DNA of 64,000 bases from Paractinoplanes toevensis (GTDB lineage: Bacteria; Actinomycetota; Actinomycetes; Mycobacteriales; Micromonosporaceae). Shown here piece by piece: positions 25,099-34,660 of the stretch. Location: NCBI RefSeq assembly GCF_018332695.1, contig NZ_BOQN01000102.1, forward strand, positions 1 through 64,000, read 5' to 3'. Made by a program: the position numbers and the translations under genes. Below the pieces are notes generated by a model. The model worked only from the letters and a program-made list of their open reading frames with translations, made no database searches and was not told the origin of the DNA. The stretch's first letter is position 1. Each line of letters begins with the position of its first letter.

Positions 25099-27921
25099 AT
25101 GAAGATCCTGCTCGTCCTGGCCCTGATCATCTCCGGGTTCGCCGGCCCGGTGTCCGCCGCGGGCAAGCACACCGTCACCTACGACAAGTATTCGGTGATG
25201 GTCGACGGTGAGCGCGTTCTTCTGCAGGCCGCCGAATTCCACTACTTCCGGCTGCCCAGCCCCGATCTGTGGCGCGACATCCTGGAGAAGGAGAAAGCCG
25301 CCGGATTCAACGGCATCAGTGTCTACTTCTCCTGGGCGTTCCACTCGCCGGCGCCCGGGCAGTACGACTTCACCGGCGTTCGCGACGTCGACCGGCTGCT
25401 GCGGATCGCCGCCGAGGTCGGCCTCTACGTGATCGCGCGGCCCGGCCCGTACATCAATGCCGAGACCACCGGTGGCGGATTCCCCGGCTGGCTCAAAACG
25501 GTGCCGGGCCGGGCGCGCAGCAGCGCGCCCGGATACACCGCCGCCTATCACGAGTGGCTCGCGCGGATCAATCCGATCATCGCGCGGCACCAGGTGACCC
25601 GGGGCGGATCGGTGCTGCTCTACAACGTCGAGAACGAGTACGCGGTGAACACCGACGCCGCCTACATGCAGGACCTGCAGGACACCGCGCGGGCCGACGG
25701 CATCGACGTGCCGATCACCACGAACAACTGCTGTGACGCCGGTTCCTGGTCGTCGACGTGGGGGAGTGGGCTCGGGGCCGTGCAGATTCCCGGGGTCGAC
25801 GATTACCCGCAATCCTTCGATTGCGGCAATGCCGCGACGGTGTGGGGTCCGTGGGGGGCCGGCGTCACCGAGAAGGTACGCGACGACGCGCCGGTTTTCG
25901 CCGCCGAATACCAGGCCGGTGCGATCGACCTGAACAACGCGGGCTACGACGCGTGCCGGGATCTGACCGGCGTGCAGTACACGAAGTACTTCCAGAAAGG
26001 GAACATGATCCTTTCCGGGGCCACCGCGTTCAACTACTACATGGGCTTCGGCGGCACCAACTGGGGCTGGCTCGCGCAACCGAACGACGTCTATACGTCC
26101 TATGACTACGGCGCCGCCATCTCCGAGGATCGGCAGCTCACCGACAAGTACTTCGAGTACAAACGGCAGGGCTATTTCCTGCGAGCCGTCCCGCAGTTCA
26201 CCAGGACCGATGCCGTGGTGGCGCCGGCCGCGCCCGGCCTGGAGACGGCGGCCCGATCCAACCCGGACACTCGCACGTCGTTCGTCCTTGTGCGCAACAG
26301 TGGTGTCACGCCGGTGACGTCCACCATCGACCTGGCCGGTTACCCGCTGCCGCTGCGGTTGCCCGGGCACGACGCCAAGATCCTGCTGACCGATTTCGCC
26401 TTCGGCGGGCAGGAACTCGCGGCCTCCAGCTCGGAACTGCTGACGACGGCGACTCTCGCCGGCCGCGACGTCGGGATCTTTTACGGTACGGACGGAACGC
26501 CCGGTACCACGGTTCTCTCCTACTCGTCCCGGCCGGCGGTGAAGGTCCTGGATGGGCAGGTCCGCGCCGGCTATGACGGTGGTCGGCTGCGGCTCGACTA
26601 CACCCACGGCGGCCTGGCCCGGGTGCTGATCAGCGGTGGCGGACGCCGGCCGCTGCTGCTCCTGCTCGGCACCGACGAGACCACCGCCTCGTTCTGGCGC
26701 TACGACACCGCCGGCGGGCCGGTGCTCGTTCACGGCACCGACCTGCTGCGGTCCGCCGCCGTCGCGCACGGCACCGCGGCGCTGCGGGCCGACACCGCCG
26801 CCGCCGGATCGATCGAGGTCTTTGCCGGAGCTCGATCGGTAACGGTCAACGGCAGACTCGTCCCGACCCGGACGTCACCCAGCGGCTCGCTGGTCGGCAA
26901 CCTGCCCGGCCCGCGCACGGTCGCGCTGCCGGCGCTGTCCGGCTGGCGGCAGAGGACCGAGGCACCGGAGGCGCAACCCGGCTTCGACGACTCGCGCTGG
27001 ACGGCCGCCGACCGGACGACGAGCCTGAGCCCGTTCCAGCCCCTGACGCAGCCGGTGCTGTTCAGCGACGAGTACGGCTTCCACACCGGAAGCGTCTGGT
27101 ACCGGGGCCGGTTCACCGCCACCGGCGCCGAGACGACGGTCGACCTCAACGCGATCACCGGTAAGCGGGGCAACTACCTGGTCTGGCTCAACGGCCGCTA
27201 CCTGGGCGCCGCCGCGGGCGGCGTGGAGGCCGACTCGGAGCCGCCGGCCAACCCGGCACCGGGCCCCGGCTCGTTCGTGGTGCCGGCCGGCCTGCTCGAG
27301 CCGGGTTCACCGGCCGTGCTCTCGGTGCTCGTCCAGAACATGGGCCACAACGACGACTGGACCGCCGACGACAACCGCTTCCGCCAGCCGCGCGGCCTGG
27401 TCGGAGCCCGCATCGGCACCGCCGACATCGACTGGCGGATCCAGGGCACGGCCCGGATCGATCCGATCCGGGGCGGCCTGAACAACGGCGGCCTCTACGG
27501 CGAGCGGGCGGGCTGGTCGCTGCCCGGCTTCGCCGACGGACGCTGGCCGGCGGCCTCGAAGACGGTGGCGGCCGGGGTCGCCTGGCTGCGCGACGACTTC
27601 CGGGTCGACCTGCCGGCCGGGCAGGACACCTCGGTGGCGCTTCGCTTCGACGGGGCCGTCCCCGCCGGATACCGGGCGATTCTGTACCTGAACGGCTGGA
27701 ACGTGGGTCAATACGGCGCCGAGATCGGGCCGCAGACCGACTTCGTGCTGCCGGCCGGAGTGCTGCACCAGAACGGGACGAACACCCTGGCCGTGGCGGT
27801 CATCGCCGCGCGGCCGTCGACGGTCACGACTCCGCACCTGGTCGTCGCGGGCAGTCAATGGGGCGGAGTGCGGGTGCGGGACGTTCCCGCACCGGACCGC
27901 CGTGATCACGCCGGTAGCTAG
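25099..27921 (+). CDS. Secreted GH35 beta-galactosidase
   Basis: The 940-residue protein has a signal peptide (about 1-21, GFAGPVSAAG). The GH35 catalytic barrel shows the family opening VDGERVLLQAAEFHYFRLP, acid/base E180 in VENEYAV and nucleophile E270 in FAAEYQAG. Beta-sandwich domains follow, including a jelly-roll region around WYRGRF and YLVWLNGRYLGA and a second at YLNGWNVGQYG. It should release terminal beta-galactose, as found on xyloglucan side chains, outside the cell. The ATG at 25099 follows a strong GGGAGGT element. The frame is open further upstream, overlapping the GH3 gene, but without signal-peptide character. Confidence 0.92.
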   Translation: MKILLVLALIISGFAGPVSAAGKHTVTYDKYSVMVDGERVLLQAAEFHYFRLPSPDLWRDILEKEKAAGFNGISVYFSWAFHSPAPGQYDFTGVRDVDRLLRIAAEVGLYVIARPGPYINAETTGGGFPGWLKTVPGRARSSAPGYTAAYHEWLARINPIIARHQVTRGGSVLLYNVENEYAVNTDAAYMQDLQDTARADGIDVPITTNNCCDAGSWSSTWGSGLGAVQIPGVDDYPQSFDCGNAATVWGPWGAGVTEKVRDDAPVFAAEYQAGAIDLNNAGYDACRDLTGVQYTKYFQKGNMILSGATAFNYYMGFGGTNWGWLAQPNDVYTSYDYGAAISEDRQLTDKYFEYKRQGYFLRAVPQFTRTDAVVAPAAPGLETAARSNPDTRTSFVLVRNSGVTPVTSTIDLAGYPLPLRLPGHDAKILLTDFAFGGQELAASSSELLTTATLAGRDVGIFYGTDGTPGTTVLSYSSRPAVKVLDGQVRAGYDGGRLRLDYTHGGLARVLISGGGRRPLLLLLGTDETTASFWRYDTAGGPVLVHGTDLLRSAAVAHGTAALRADTAAAGSIEVFAGARSVTVNGRLVPTRTSPSGSLVGNLPGPRTVALPALSGWRQRTEAPEAQPGFDDSRWTAADRTTSLSPFQPLTQPVLFSDEYGFHTGSVWYRGRFTATGAETTVDLNAITGKRGNYLVWLNGRYLGAAAGGVEADSEPPANPAPGPGSFVVPAGLLEPGSPAVLSVLVQNMGHNDDWTADDNRFRQPRGLVGARIGTADIDWRIQGTARIDPIRGGLNNGGLYGERAGWSLPGFADGRWPAASKTVAAGVAWLRDDFRVDLPAGQDTSVALRFDGAVPAGYRAILYLNGWNVGQYGAEIGPQTDFVLPAGVLHQNGTNTLAVAVIAARPSTVTTPHLVVAGSQWGGVRVRDVPAPDRRDHAGS

Positions 27922-27978
27922 GATCCCTTCTAGTCAGGGAACGTCATGGAACGCGAACGGGTCACGTGGGGAGGGCCA

Positions 27979-28992
27979 GTGCCGACGATCAACGACGTCG
28001 CCCGGGCCGCGGGGGTGTCGCCGAGCACGGTGTCGTACGTGCTGAGCGGCCGGCGTCCGATCTCGGCACAGACCCGGGCACGGGTCCAGGCCGCCATCGC
28101 CGAGCTCGGGTTCCACCCGCACGCCGGGGCCCGGGCGCTGGCCAGCAGCAAGACGAACGTGCTGGCGCTCGTGGTGCCGCTGCGGGTGGACGTCAACGTG
28201 CCGGTCATCATGCAGTTCGCGACCGCGGTGGTCACCGCGGCCCGCACGCACAACCACGACGTGCTGCTGCTGACCAAGGACGAGGGCACGAGCGGCCTGG
28301 AACGCGTCGCGCACAGCACGATGGTCGACGCGCTCATCGTCATGGACGTGGAGAAGGACGACGTGCGCATCCCGGCACTGCGCCGCCTCAAGCAGCCGAC
28401 GGTGCTGATCGGCCTGCCCGGCGACCCGTCCGGCATCGTCTGCGTCGACCTCGACTTCGCGGCCGCCGCGGCCGAGACCCTGCGCCACCTGGCCTGGCAC
28501 GGCCACCGAAAGATCGCCCTGGTCGGCCCGTCGCCCGCGGTCTACCGCCGCGGCACCAGCTACGCCGAGCGGTTCCTGGCCGGCTTCACCGAGGCGTCGG
28601 CCGAACTGGGCCTGGAAACCATGACCCACCCGTGCGAGCCGGGTCAGGAGGGCGTGAAGTCCTGCCTGGCCGACATCGACGCCGAGCTGCCTGGCGTCAC
28701 CGCCCTGGTGGTGCACAACGAGGAGGCCCTGCGCCCCCTGCTCGACCAGTTGCGGGCGACCGGCCGCCGGGTTCCCGAGGACATCTCGGTCGTCGCGGTC
28801 TGCCCGCGCGATGTAGCCCTGGGCATGCCGATCCCCTTGACGTCGGTGGACATCCCCTCCCACGACGTTGGCGGTCTCGCCGTCGAAACCGTCATGAAGC
28901 TGCTGGACGGCCGCCACACGGAGTCGATCCGACTCCTCCCACCCACCCTGGTGGAGCGCGACAGCTGCGGGAGCCCGGCTCGTCAGGCCTAG
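27979..28992 (+). CDS. LacI-family transcriptional regulator
   Basis: The 337-residue repressor has an N-terminal helix-turn-helix (TINDVARAAGVSPSTVSYVLSGRRPIS), the hinge helix ending ARALASSKT and a periplasmic-binding-like effector domain. The hinge Leu-Ala dipeptide expected to insert into a central CpG is present, which fits the palindrome TCGAAGCGCTTCGA found before the GH3 gene and the binding-protein gene. GTG 27979 is preferred, being five bases after GGGGAGGG; ATG 27946 is possible. It probably represses both operons until an oligosaccharide fragment binds. Lying between the two operons, it may autoregulate only by read-through. Confidence 0.93.
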   Translation: MPTINDVARAAGVSPSTVSYVLSGRRPISAQTRARVQAAIAELGFHPHAGARALASSKTNVLALVVPLRVDVNVPVIMQFATAVVTAARTHNHDVLLLTKDEGTSGLERVAHSTMVDALIVMDVEKDDVRIPALRRLKQPTVLIGLPGDPSGIVCVDLDFAAAAAETLRHLAWHGHRKIALVGPSPAVYRRGTSYAERFLAGFTEASAELGLETMTHPCEPGQEGVKSCLADIDAELPGVTALVVHNEEALRPLLDQLRATGRRVPEDISVVAVCPRDVALGMPIPLTSVDIPSHDVGGLAVETVMKLLDGRHTESIRLLPPTLVERDSCGSPARQA

Positions 28993-29037
28993 ACCTGAAC
29001 CGGTTAACGATCGTTGCGAAATCTGTTCGTCATACCG

Positions 29038-29067
29038 TTGACATGCGAGCGCCGCGAAGCCTAACGT
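29038..29067 (+). promoter_or_regulatory. Promoter of the sugar-transport operon
   Basis: A consensus TTGACA (29038-29043) is followed after 18 bases by TAACGT (29062-29067). Initiation is expected near 29074, with both operators immediately downstream. Confidence 0.65.
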
Positions 29068-29084
29068 CCCCGGAAAGTCCCGCG

Positions 29085-29122
29085 TCGAAGCGCTTCGACA
29101 CTCTATCGTCGAAGCGCTTCGA
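29085..29122. promoter_or_regulatory. Tandem LacI-type operators
   Basis: Two perfect copies of TCGAAGCGCTTCGA lie at 29085-29098 and 29109-29122, centres 24 bases apart (a little over two helical turns). Both are in the predicted 5' leader, so the repressor would act as a roadblock and could bind cooperatively on one face of the helix. Confidence 0.88.
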
Positions 29123-29144
29123 CGACCCCCATCCGGAGGACGGC

Positions 29145-30455
29145 ATGTTCCGATCACGAGCCGGCGTCGCTGCCGGTGCAATGTTGCTGGCTACGTCGCT
29201 TGCCCTGACCGCATGCAGCGGTTCGGACTCCGACAGCGATCAGGGGAGTGACGCCAAGACGCTCACCCTGTGGCACTACGAGGGTCCGACCAGCGCCATG
29301 GGCGTCGCCTGGAACAAGGCGATCGAGCTGTTCAAGGCGTCGCACCCGGGCGTCGAGGTGAAGTTCGAGGAGAAGTCCTTCGAGCAGATCCAGCAGAACG
29401 CCCAGATGATCCTCAACTCCGACAGCGCACCCGACATTCTCGAATACAACAAGGGCAACGCGACCGCCGGTCTGCTCTCCAAGCAGGGCCTGCTCACCGA
29501 CCTGACCGACGAGGCGTCGAAGCGGGGCTGGGACAAGAAACTGAGCTCCAGCCTGGCGACCACCGCCAAGTACGACGACGACGGCATCATGGGCTCGGGC
29601 AAGACCTTCGGCATCCCCAACTACGGCGAGTTCGTCGAGGTCTACTACAACCAGGACCTGTTCAAGAAGTACAACTTGCAGGTCCCGACCACGCTCGACG
29701 ACTTCACCAAGGTGATGGACACCTTCAAGTCCAAGGGCATCACCCCGCTCGCGGTCGGTGGCGCCGAGTACCCGGCCCAGCAGATCTTCTACGAGTTGGC
29801 CCTGTCGCAGGCCGACCGTGCCTGGGTGGACGACTACCAGCTCTACAAGAACAAGATCGACTTCCACGACGCCAAGCTGACGTACGCGGCCAACACGTTC
29901 GCCGACTGGGTGAGCAAGGGTTACATCGCCAAGAACTCGGCCGGCATCAAGGCCGAGGACATGGGCGTGGCCTGGGAGCAGGGCAAGTCGCCGATCCTGA
30001 TCTCGGGTAGCTGGTGGTACGGCCGGTTCGCCACCGAGGTCAAGAACTTCCAGTGGGGCACCTTCCTCTTCCCGGGCAACAAGCTGCACCCGGGCTCGAG
30101 CGGCAACCTCTGGGTCGTCCCGGAGAAGAGCAAGGCCAAGAGCCTGGCGTACGACTTCATCGACATCACCATGCAGCCCGAGGTGCAGAACCTGCTCGGC
30201 AACAGCGGTGGTCTCCCGATCGCGGCCGACCCCACCGCGATCACCGACCCGAAGAACAAGGAACTGATCGAGACCTTCAACAAGGTGTCGTCGGAGGACG
30301 GTCTGGCGTTCTACCCGGACTGGCCGGCCCCCGGCTACTACGACGTGCTGGTCTCCGGCGTGCAGGGCCTGATCAACGGCTCGAAGAAGCCGGACGCGTT
30401 CCTCGACGAGATCGCCAAGCCGTACAACGAGAACCTGGCCGACCTCGGCAAGTGA
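29145..30455 (+). CDS. Sugar ABC transporter substrate-binding lipoprotein
   Basis: The 436-residue protein is a family 1-type extracellular solute-binding protein. Its lipoprotein signal peptide ends in LTAC (Cys near 24). The mature part has the typical TLTLWHYEGP strand, SAPDILEYN near 100 and an aromatic-rich ligand cleft (GSWWYGR, FQWGTF, FYPDWPAPGYYD). It should capture an oligosaccharide, plausibly a xyloglucan-derived fragment, and deliver it to the two permeases downstream. The ATG at 29145 follows CCGGAGGA. Its stop codon forms part of a 17-base inverted repeat that separates it from the permease genes. Confidence 0.92.
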   Translation: MFRSRAGVAAGAMLLATSLALTACSGSDSDSDQGSDAKTLTLWHYEGPTSAMGVAWNKAIELFKASHPGVEVKFEEKSFEQIQQNAQMILNSDSAPDILEYNKGNATAGLLSKQGLLTDLTDEASKRGWDKKLSSSLATTAKYDDDGIMGSGKTFGIPNYGEFVEVYYNQDLFKKYNLQVPTTLDDFTKVMDTFKSKGITPLAVGGAEYPAQQIFYELALSQADRAWVDDYQLYKNKIDFHDAKLTYAANTFADWVSKGYIAKNSAGIKAEDMGVAWEQGKSPILISGSWWYGRFATEVKNFQWGTFLFPGNKLHPGSSGNLWVVPEKSKAKSLAYDFIDITMQPEVQNLLGNSGGLPIAADPTAITDPKNKELIETFNKVSSEDGLAFYPDWPAPGYYDVLVSGVQGLINGSKKPDAFLDEIAKPYNENLADLGK

Positions 30456-30533
30456 GGTTTATTCAGGGCCCACCTTGACCGGTGATTTGCCGAGGGTTCG
30501 CACGGACGTCTCCACCGCCCTGAATAAACCTCA
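30453..30533 (+). terminator. Inverted repeat spanning the binding-protein stop codon
   Basis: TGAGGTTTATTCAGGGC (30453-30469), beginning with the TGA stop, pairs perfectly with 30517-30533, closing a 47-base loop. The arms are AT-richer than the surroundings. The likely role is mRNA 3'-end stabilisation or partial termination, giving more binding protein than permease, a common need in ABC operons. Confidence 0.7.
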
Positions 30534-30599
30534 TCGACGTCCCTTCGCGGGCGGCGTGAACAGCGCCGCCCGCGGAACTCCCCCCGAAAGGACGTGACC

Positions 30600-31505
30600 A
30601 TGGCCGGCAAGGGTACGAGCCGGACCGGCGGTTACGCGGTCTACCTGATCCCGGGCGTGATCCTGTCGGTGGCGATCATCGTCGTGCCGCTGATCATGAC
30701 GGTCTACACGAGCTTCACGAAATGGAACGGCGTCGGCGACCAGAAGTGGATCGGGTTCGACAACTACACCCGGCTCTTCGAGGACACGCTGTTCTGGTCG
30801 TCGTTCGGGCACATCTTCCTGCTGATCATCGCGATGGCCGTGGTGCCGACGCTGCTGGGCCTGGTGCTCGCGGCGGTGCTGTTCGACTACATCGCGAAGA
30901 CCTTCAACAACCGCTGGGCCTCGGTGTTCCGCAGCGGTTTCTATATCCCGCAGGTCATTCCGGTTGCCGTTACGGGCATCGTCTGGGGCTGGATCCTGCA
31001 CCCCGACTACGGCGCGCTCAACAAGATCCTCGACACGATCGGGCTGAGCGGGCTCGCCCAGAACTGGCTGGGTGACCCGAACTACGCGCTCTACAGCGTG
31101 ATGGGCGTGATGATCTGGTTCCAGCTGGGCTATCCGATCGTCATGTTCATGTCCGGCCTGCAGCGCGTCGACCCGTCCCTCTACGAGGCGGCTGACCTGG
31201 ACGGCGCGTCCTGGTGGCAGCGGTTCCGCAAGATCACGATCTACATGATCCGGCCGGAGTTCTATGTGGTCCTGGTGACCACCACGATCGCCGCGCTGAA
31301 GATCTTCGGGCAGATCTTCGTGCTGACGCGCGGGGGACCGAGCAACTCCACCCTCGTACCGTCGTACTTCGCTTATAAGAACTTCTTTGAAAAAGCCCAG
31401 GTCGGGTACGGGTCGGCAATCTCGACGGTGCTCACCGTGATCATCATCGTGCTGGCGTTCGTGTTCCTGCGGCTGCAGAACCGGGCCGAGAAGGCCGGAG
31501 CCTGA
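30600..31505 (+). CDS. Sugar ABC transporter permease (MalF/LacF type)
   Basis: This 301-residue, roughly six-helix inner membrane protein is of the MalFG family. The EAA loop that docks the ATPase is visible as YEAADLDGASWWQRFRKITI near residues 196-215. The second half of the heteropair is encoded two bases downstream. No ATPase gene is present in the operon, so a shared MsiK-type ATPase encoded elsewhere is probably used, as usual in actinobacteria. ATG 30600 lies eight bases after GAAAGGA. Confidence 0.92.
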   Translation: MAGKGTSRTGGYAVYLIPGVILSVAIIVVPLIMTVYTSFTKWNGVGDQKWIGFDNYTRLFEDTLFWSSFGHIFLLIIAMAVVPTLLGLVLAAVLFDYIAKTFNNRWASVFRSGFYIPQVIPVAVTGIVWGWILHPDYGALNKILDTIGLSGLAQNWLGDPNYALYSVMGVMIWFQLGYPIVMFMSGLQRVDPSLYEAADLDGASWWQRFRKITIYMIRPEFYVVLVTTTIAALKIFGQIFVLTRGGPSNSTLVPSYFAYKNFFEKAQVGYGSAISTVLTVIIIVLAFVFLRLQNRAEKAGA

Positions 31506-31506
31506 T

Positions 31507-32391
31507 ATGACCGTTACCGCTGTGGAAAAGCAGGCCCCGGCCAGCGATGAGCCGGTCAAGGCGGCCAAGCGCCGCAACCCGCTCCGCTTCGCCATTCTGA
31601 TCGCGCTGCTGGTTCTGCTGCTGCTCATGCTCGCGCCGCTGCTCGTGGTCGCGATCAACGCGGTCAAGAGCCCGGCCGACTACGCCGGCAACGGCCCGCT
31701 GTCGATTCCCGGGCACCTGTACTGGGACGGAATCGTCAACTTCTGGAACCGGGTCAACTTCGGCCAGAAACTGTGGAACAGCTTCTTCACCAGCCTGGTC
31801 GTGGCCGTCCTCGGCGTGCTGCTGAGCATTCTCAACGCGTACGCTCTGGGCATCGGCCGGGTCAAAGGCCGGATCTGGTTCCTGGTGTTCTTCCTGGTGG
31901 CGAACCTGTTGCCGCAGGAGGTGCTGGTCTACCCGCTGTACTACCTGTCCAAGCAGGTCGGCCTGTACGACAGCCTGTGGTCGATCATCATCATCTTCAC
32001 GGTCATCCAGAGCGCGTTCGGCACCTACCTGCTGACCAGCGTGTACACGGAGTTCCCGACCGAATTGCTGGACGCCGCCTCCGTCGATGGCGCCGGGAAG
32101 TGGCGAACCCTGTGGAGCGTCGTGGTGCCGGTCAGCCGGCCCACCCTCGGCGTGCTGTTCACGTTCTTCTTCATCTGGACCTGGAACGAGTTCTTCCTGC
32201 CCCTGGTCTTCCTGGTCTCGAACGACAACCAGACGGTGCCGGTCGCGCTCGGCGTGCTGCAGGGGGATCGCCTGATGGATGCCACCACGACCAGTGCGAG
32301 CGCGCTGATCGGCATCCTGCCCGCGATGTTGTTCTTCGTGATCTTCCAGCGCACCCTCACCCGCGGCATCACCGCCGGCGCCATCAAGTAA
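31507..32391 (+). CDS. Sugar ABC transporter permease (MalG/LacG type)
   Basis: The 294-residue partner permease has about six helices and the EAA-loop motif LLDAASVDGAGKWRTLWSVV near 190-210, with the Gly that contacts the ATPase coupling groove. The hydrophilic N-terminal extension (about 1-25) is lysine-rich. Its spacing of one base from the first permease gene implies coupled translation and equal stoichiometry. The GH31 gene follows 10 bases downstream, so the imported sugar is probably its substrate. Confidence 0.92.
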   Translation: MTVTAVEKQAPASDEPVKAAKRRNPLRFAILIALLVLLLLMLAPLLVVAINAVKSPADYAGNGPLSIPGHLYWDGIVNFWNRVNFGQKLWNSFFTSLVVAVLGVLLSILNAYALGIGRVKGRIWFLVFFLVANLLPQEVLVYPLYYLSKQVGLYDSLWSIIIIFTVIQSAFGTYLLTSVYTEFPTELLDAASVDGAGKWRTLWSVVVPVSRPTLGVLFTFFFIWTWNEFFLPLVFLVSNDNQTVPVALGVLQGDRLMDATTTSASALIGILPAMLFFVIFQRTLTRGITAGAIK

Positions 32392-32401
32392 AGGGACACA
32401 C

Positions 32402-34636
32402 ATGAAGTTCACCGACGGCTACTGGCGCAAGCGCGACGGGTTCACGGTGCTGCACCCGGCCCAGCTGCACGACACCTCCTCGGACGGCGCGACGCTGACC
32501 GCGTACGCCGCCGCCAAGAAGGTCAAGACGCGCAGCGACACCCTGGACGCCCCGATCATCACGATCACGGCGGAGGCGCCGGCGCCGGACGTCATCCGGG
32601 TGACCATCGGGCACTTCCTCGGCGGCGTCGCCAAAGGACCAAATTTCGCGCTAAACCGTGAAGAGCACGAGGTCTCGATTTCGGACAACGAGATCACGTC
32701 CGGCTCGCTGACCGCCCGCTTCCGGCCCGGCGACGAGTGGGGACTCGACTTCCTGGCCGACGGCAAGCGACTCACCGGCAGCGGCTGGAAGGGCATCGGC
32801 ATCGTCGACGGCGCCGACGGCTCCCACTTCGTACACGAGCAATTGGATCTTGGGGTGGGTGAGGCCGTTTACGGCCTCGGCGAACGCTTCGGGCCGTTCG
32901 TGAAGAACGGGCAGAGCGTCGACATCTGGAACGAGGACGGCGGCACCAGCAGCGAACAGGCCTACAAGAACGTGCCGTTCTACTTCACGAACAAGGGGTA
33001 CGGCGTTCTCGTCGACCATCCCGGCAAGGTGTCGTTCGAGGTCGCCAGCGAGATGGTGTCCCGCACCCAGTTCAGCGTGGCCGGGCAGACCCTCTCCTAC
33101 GTGGTCATCTACGGGCCGACCCCGGCCGACGTGCTGCGCAAGTACACCGCCCTGACCGGGCGGGCCGCGCTGCCGCCGGCCTGGTCCTTCGGTCTCTGGC
33201 TGACGACCTCGTTCACCACCCCCTATGACGAGGAAACGGTCACCCAGTTCGTCGACGGGATGGCGCAGCGGGACCTGCCGCTGAGCGTGTTCCACTTCGA
33301 CACGTTCTGGATGCGCGAGTTCCACTGGTGCGACTTCGAGTGGGACCCGCGGATCTTCCCGGACCCGCCGGGCATGTTGAAGCGGCTCTCCGACCGGGGC
33401 CTGCGCACCTGCCTGTGGATCAACCCGTACATCGCGCAGCGGTCCTCGATGTTCGCCGAGGGCGTGGCCAACGGTTACCTCGTCACCTATGCCAACGGGG
33501 ACGTCTGGCAGTGGGACCGCTGGCAGGCCGGGATGGGCCTGGTCGACTTCACCAATCCGGCCGCGCGGGAATGGTATGCCGGGAAATTGCGGGCTTTGGT
33601 GGACATGGGCGTCGACGCGTTCAAGTCGGACTTCGGCGAGCGCATCCCGGTCGACGGCATCGTCTGGCACGACGGTTCCGACCCGGAACGGATGCACAAC
33701 TACTACACTCAGCTCTACAACCAGGTCGTCTTCGACGTGCTCAAGGAGGCCCGGGGCGAGGGTGAGGCCGTGCTGTTCGCCCGCTCGGCCACCGTCGGCG
33801 GCCAGCAGTTCCCGGTGCACTGGGGCGGCGACAACTCGGCCACCTACGAGTCGATGGCCGAGTCGCTGCGCGGTGGACTCTCCCTGATGTCGTCCGGCTT
33901 CGGCTTCTGGAGCCACGACATCGGCGGCTTCGAGGGCCGGCCCGACCCGGCCGTGTTCAAGCGGTGGATCGCGTTCGGCCTGCTCTCCTCGCACAGCCGG
34001 CTGCACGGCAACCACTCCTACCGGGTGCCGTGGCTGTTCGACGAGGAGTCGGTCGAGGTGCTGCGCAAGTACACCCACCTCAAGTACCGGCTGATGCCGT
34101 ACCTGCTGGGCGCCGCCCGGCAGGCCCACGAGGAAGGGCTGCCGGTGATGCGGCCGATGATCGTCGGCTTCCCCGGCGATCCCGCGGTCACCCACCTCGA
34201 CCGGCAGTACCTGCTCGGCGGTGACCTGCTGGTCGCGCCGGTGCTCTCGGCCACCGGGGAGGTCACCTACTACGTGCCGGCCGGCCGCTGGACCCGCTTC
34301 GAGAACGGCGAGATCGTCGAGGGCCCGGGCTGGGTCACCGAGACCCACGGCTTCGACAGCGTGCCGCTGCTCGTGCGCCCCGGCGCGGTCCTGGCCATCG
34401 GCAACCGCACCGACCGCCCCGACTACGACCACGCCGACGGGGTCACCCTCCGGCTCTTCGATCCGGCCGAGGGGAGTACGACGGTGCCGGTCGGCAACAG
34501 CACGTTCACCGTCACCCGCGACGGCCCGGCGATCCGCGTCGACCGGGACGGCCCGGCCCTGCCCTGGCGCGTCGAGGTGGCCGGTGGCCCGTCCGCCGAC
34601 CTCGGTGCCGGCGAGGCCTCCTGGGTGACCGACTGA
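32402..34636 (+). CDS. GH31 alpha-xylosidase (YicI-like)
   Basis: The 744-residue cytosolic enzyme has the GH31 N-terminal beta-sandwich, a catalytic barrel with nucleophile D410 in DAFKSDFGERIP and acid/base D477 in HWGGDNSATYESM, then C-terminal beta domains. The KSDFGE signature and the two positions closely match E. coli YicI (D416, D482), an alpha-xylosidase that removes alpha-1,6-xylose from the non-reducing end of isoprimeverose-type units. No signal peptide is present, consistent with action after ABC import. It is the last gene of the operon before a strong hairpin. Alpha-glucosidase activity cannot be excluded from sequence alone. Confidence 0.9.
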   Translation: MKFTDGYWRKRDGFTVLHPAQLHDTSSDGATLTAYAAAKKVKTRSDTLDAPIITITAEAPAPDVIRVTIGHFLGGVAKGPNFALNREEHEVSISDNEITSGSLTARFRPGDEWGLDFLADGKRLTGSGWKGIGIVDGADGSHFVHEQLDLGVGEAVYGLGERFGPFVKNGQSVDIWNEDGGTSSEQAYKNVPFYFTNKGYGVLVDHPGKVSFEVASEMVSRTQFSVAGQTLSYVVIYGPTPADVLRKYTALTGRAALPPAWSFGLWLTTSFTTPYDEETVTQFVDGMAQRDLPLSVFHFDTFWMREFHWCDFEWDPRIFPDPPGMLKRLSDRGLRTCLWINPYIAQRSSMFAEGVANGYLVTYANGDVWQWDRWQAGMGLVDFTNPAAREWYAGKLRALVDMGVDAFKSDFGERIPVDGIVWHDGSDPERMHNYYTQLYNQVVFDVLKEARGEGEAVLFARSATVGGQQFPVHWGGDNSATYESMAESLRGGLSLMSSGFGFWSHDIGGFEGRPDPAVFKRWIAFGLLSSHSRLHGNHSYRVPWLFDEESVEVLRKYTHLKYRLMPYLLGAARQAHEEGLPVMRPMIVGFPGDPAVTHLDRQYLLGGDLLVAPVLSATGEVTYYVPAGRWTRFENGEIVEGPGWVTETHGFDSVPLLVRPGAVLAIGNRTDRPDYDHADGVTLRLFDPAEGSTTVPVGNSTFTVTRDGPAIRVDRDGPALPWRVEVAGGPSADLGAGEASWVTD

Positions 34637-34660
34637 GCCTCTGGGGAGAGGGAGCGCGGA

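Noticed and set aside
22161..25178. About 1000-codon minus-strand frame opposite the GH3 gene
   Set aside because: Composition is the mirror of the GH3 codon bias and no family motif is present.
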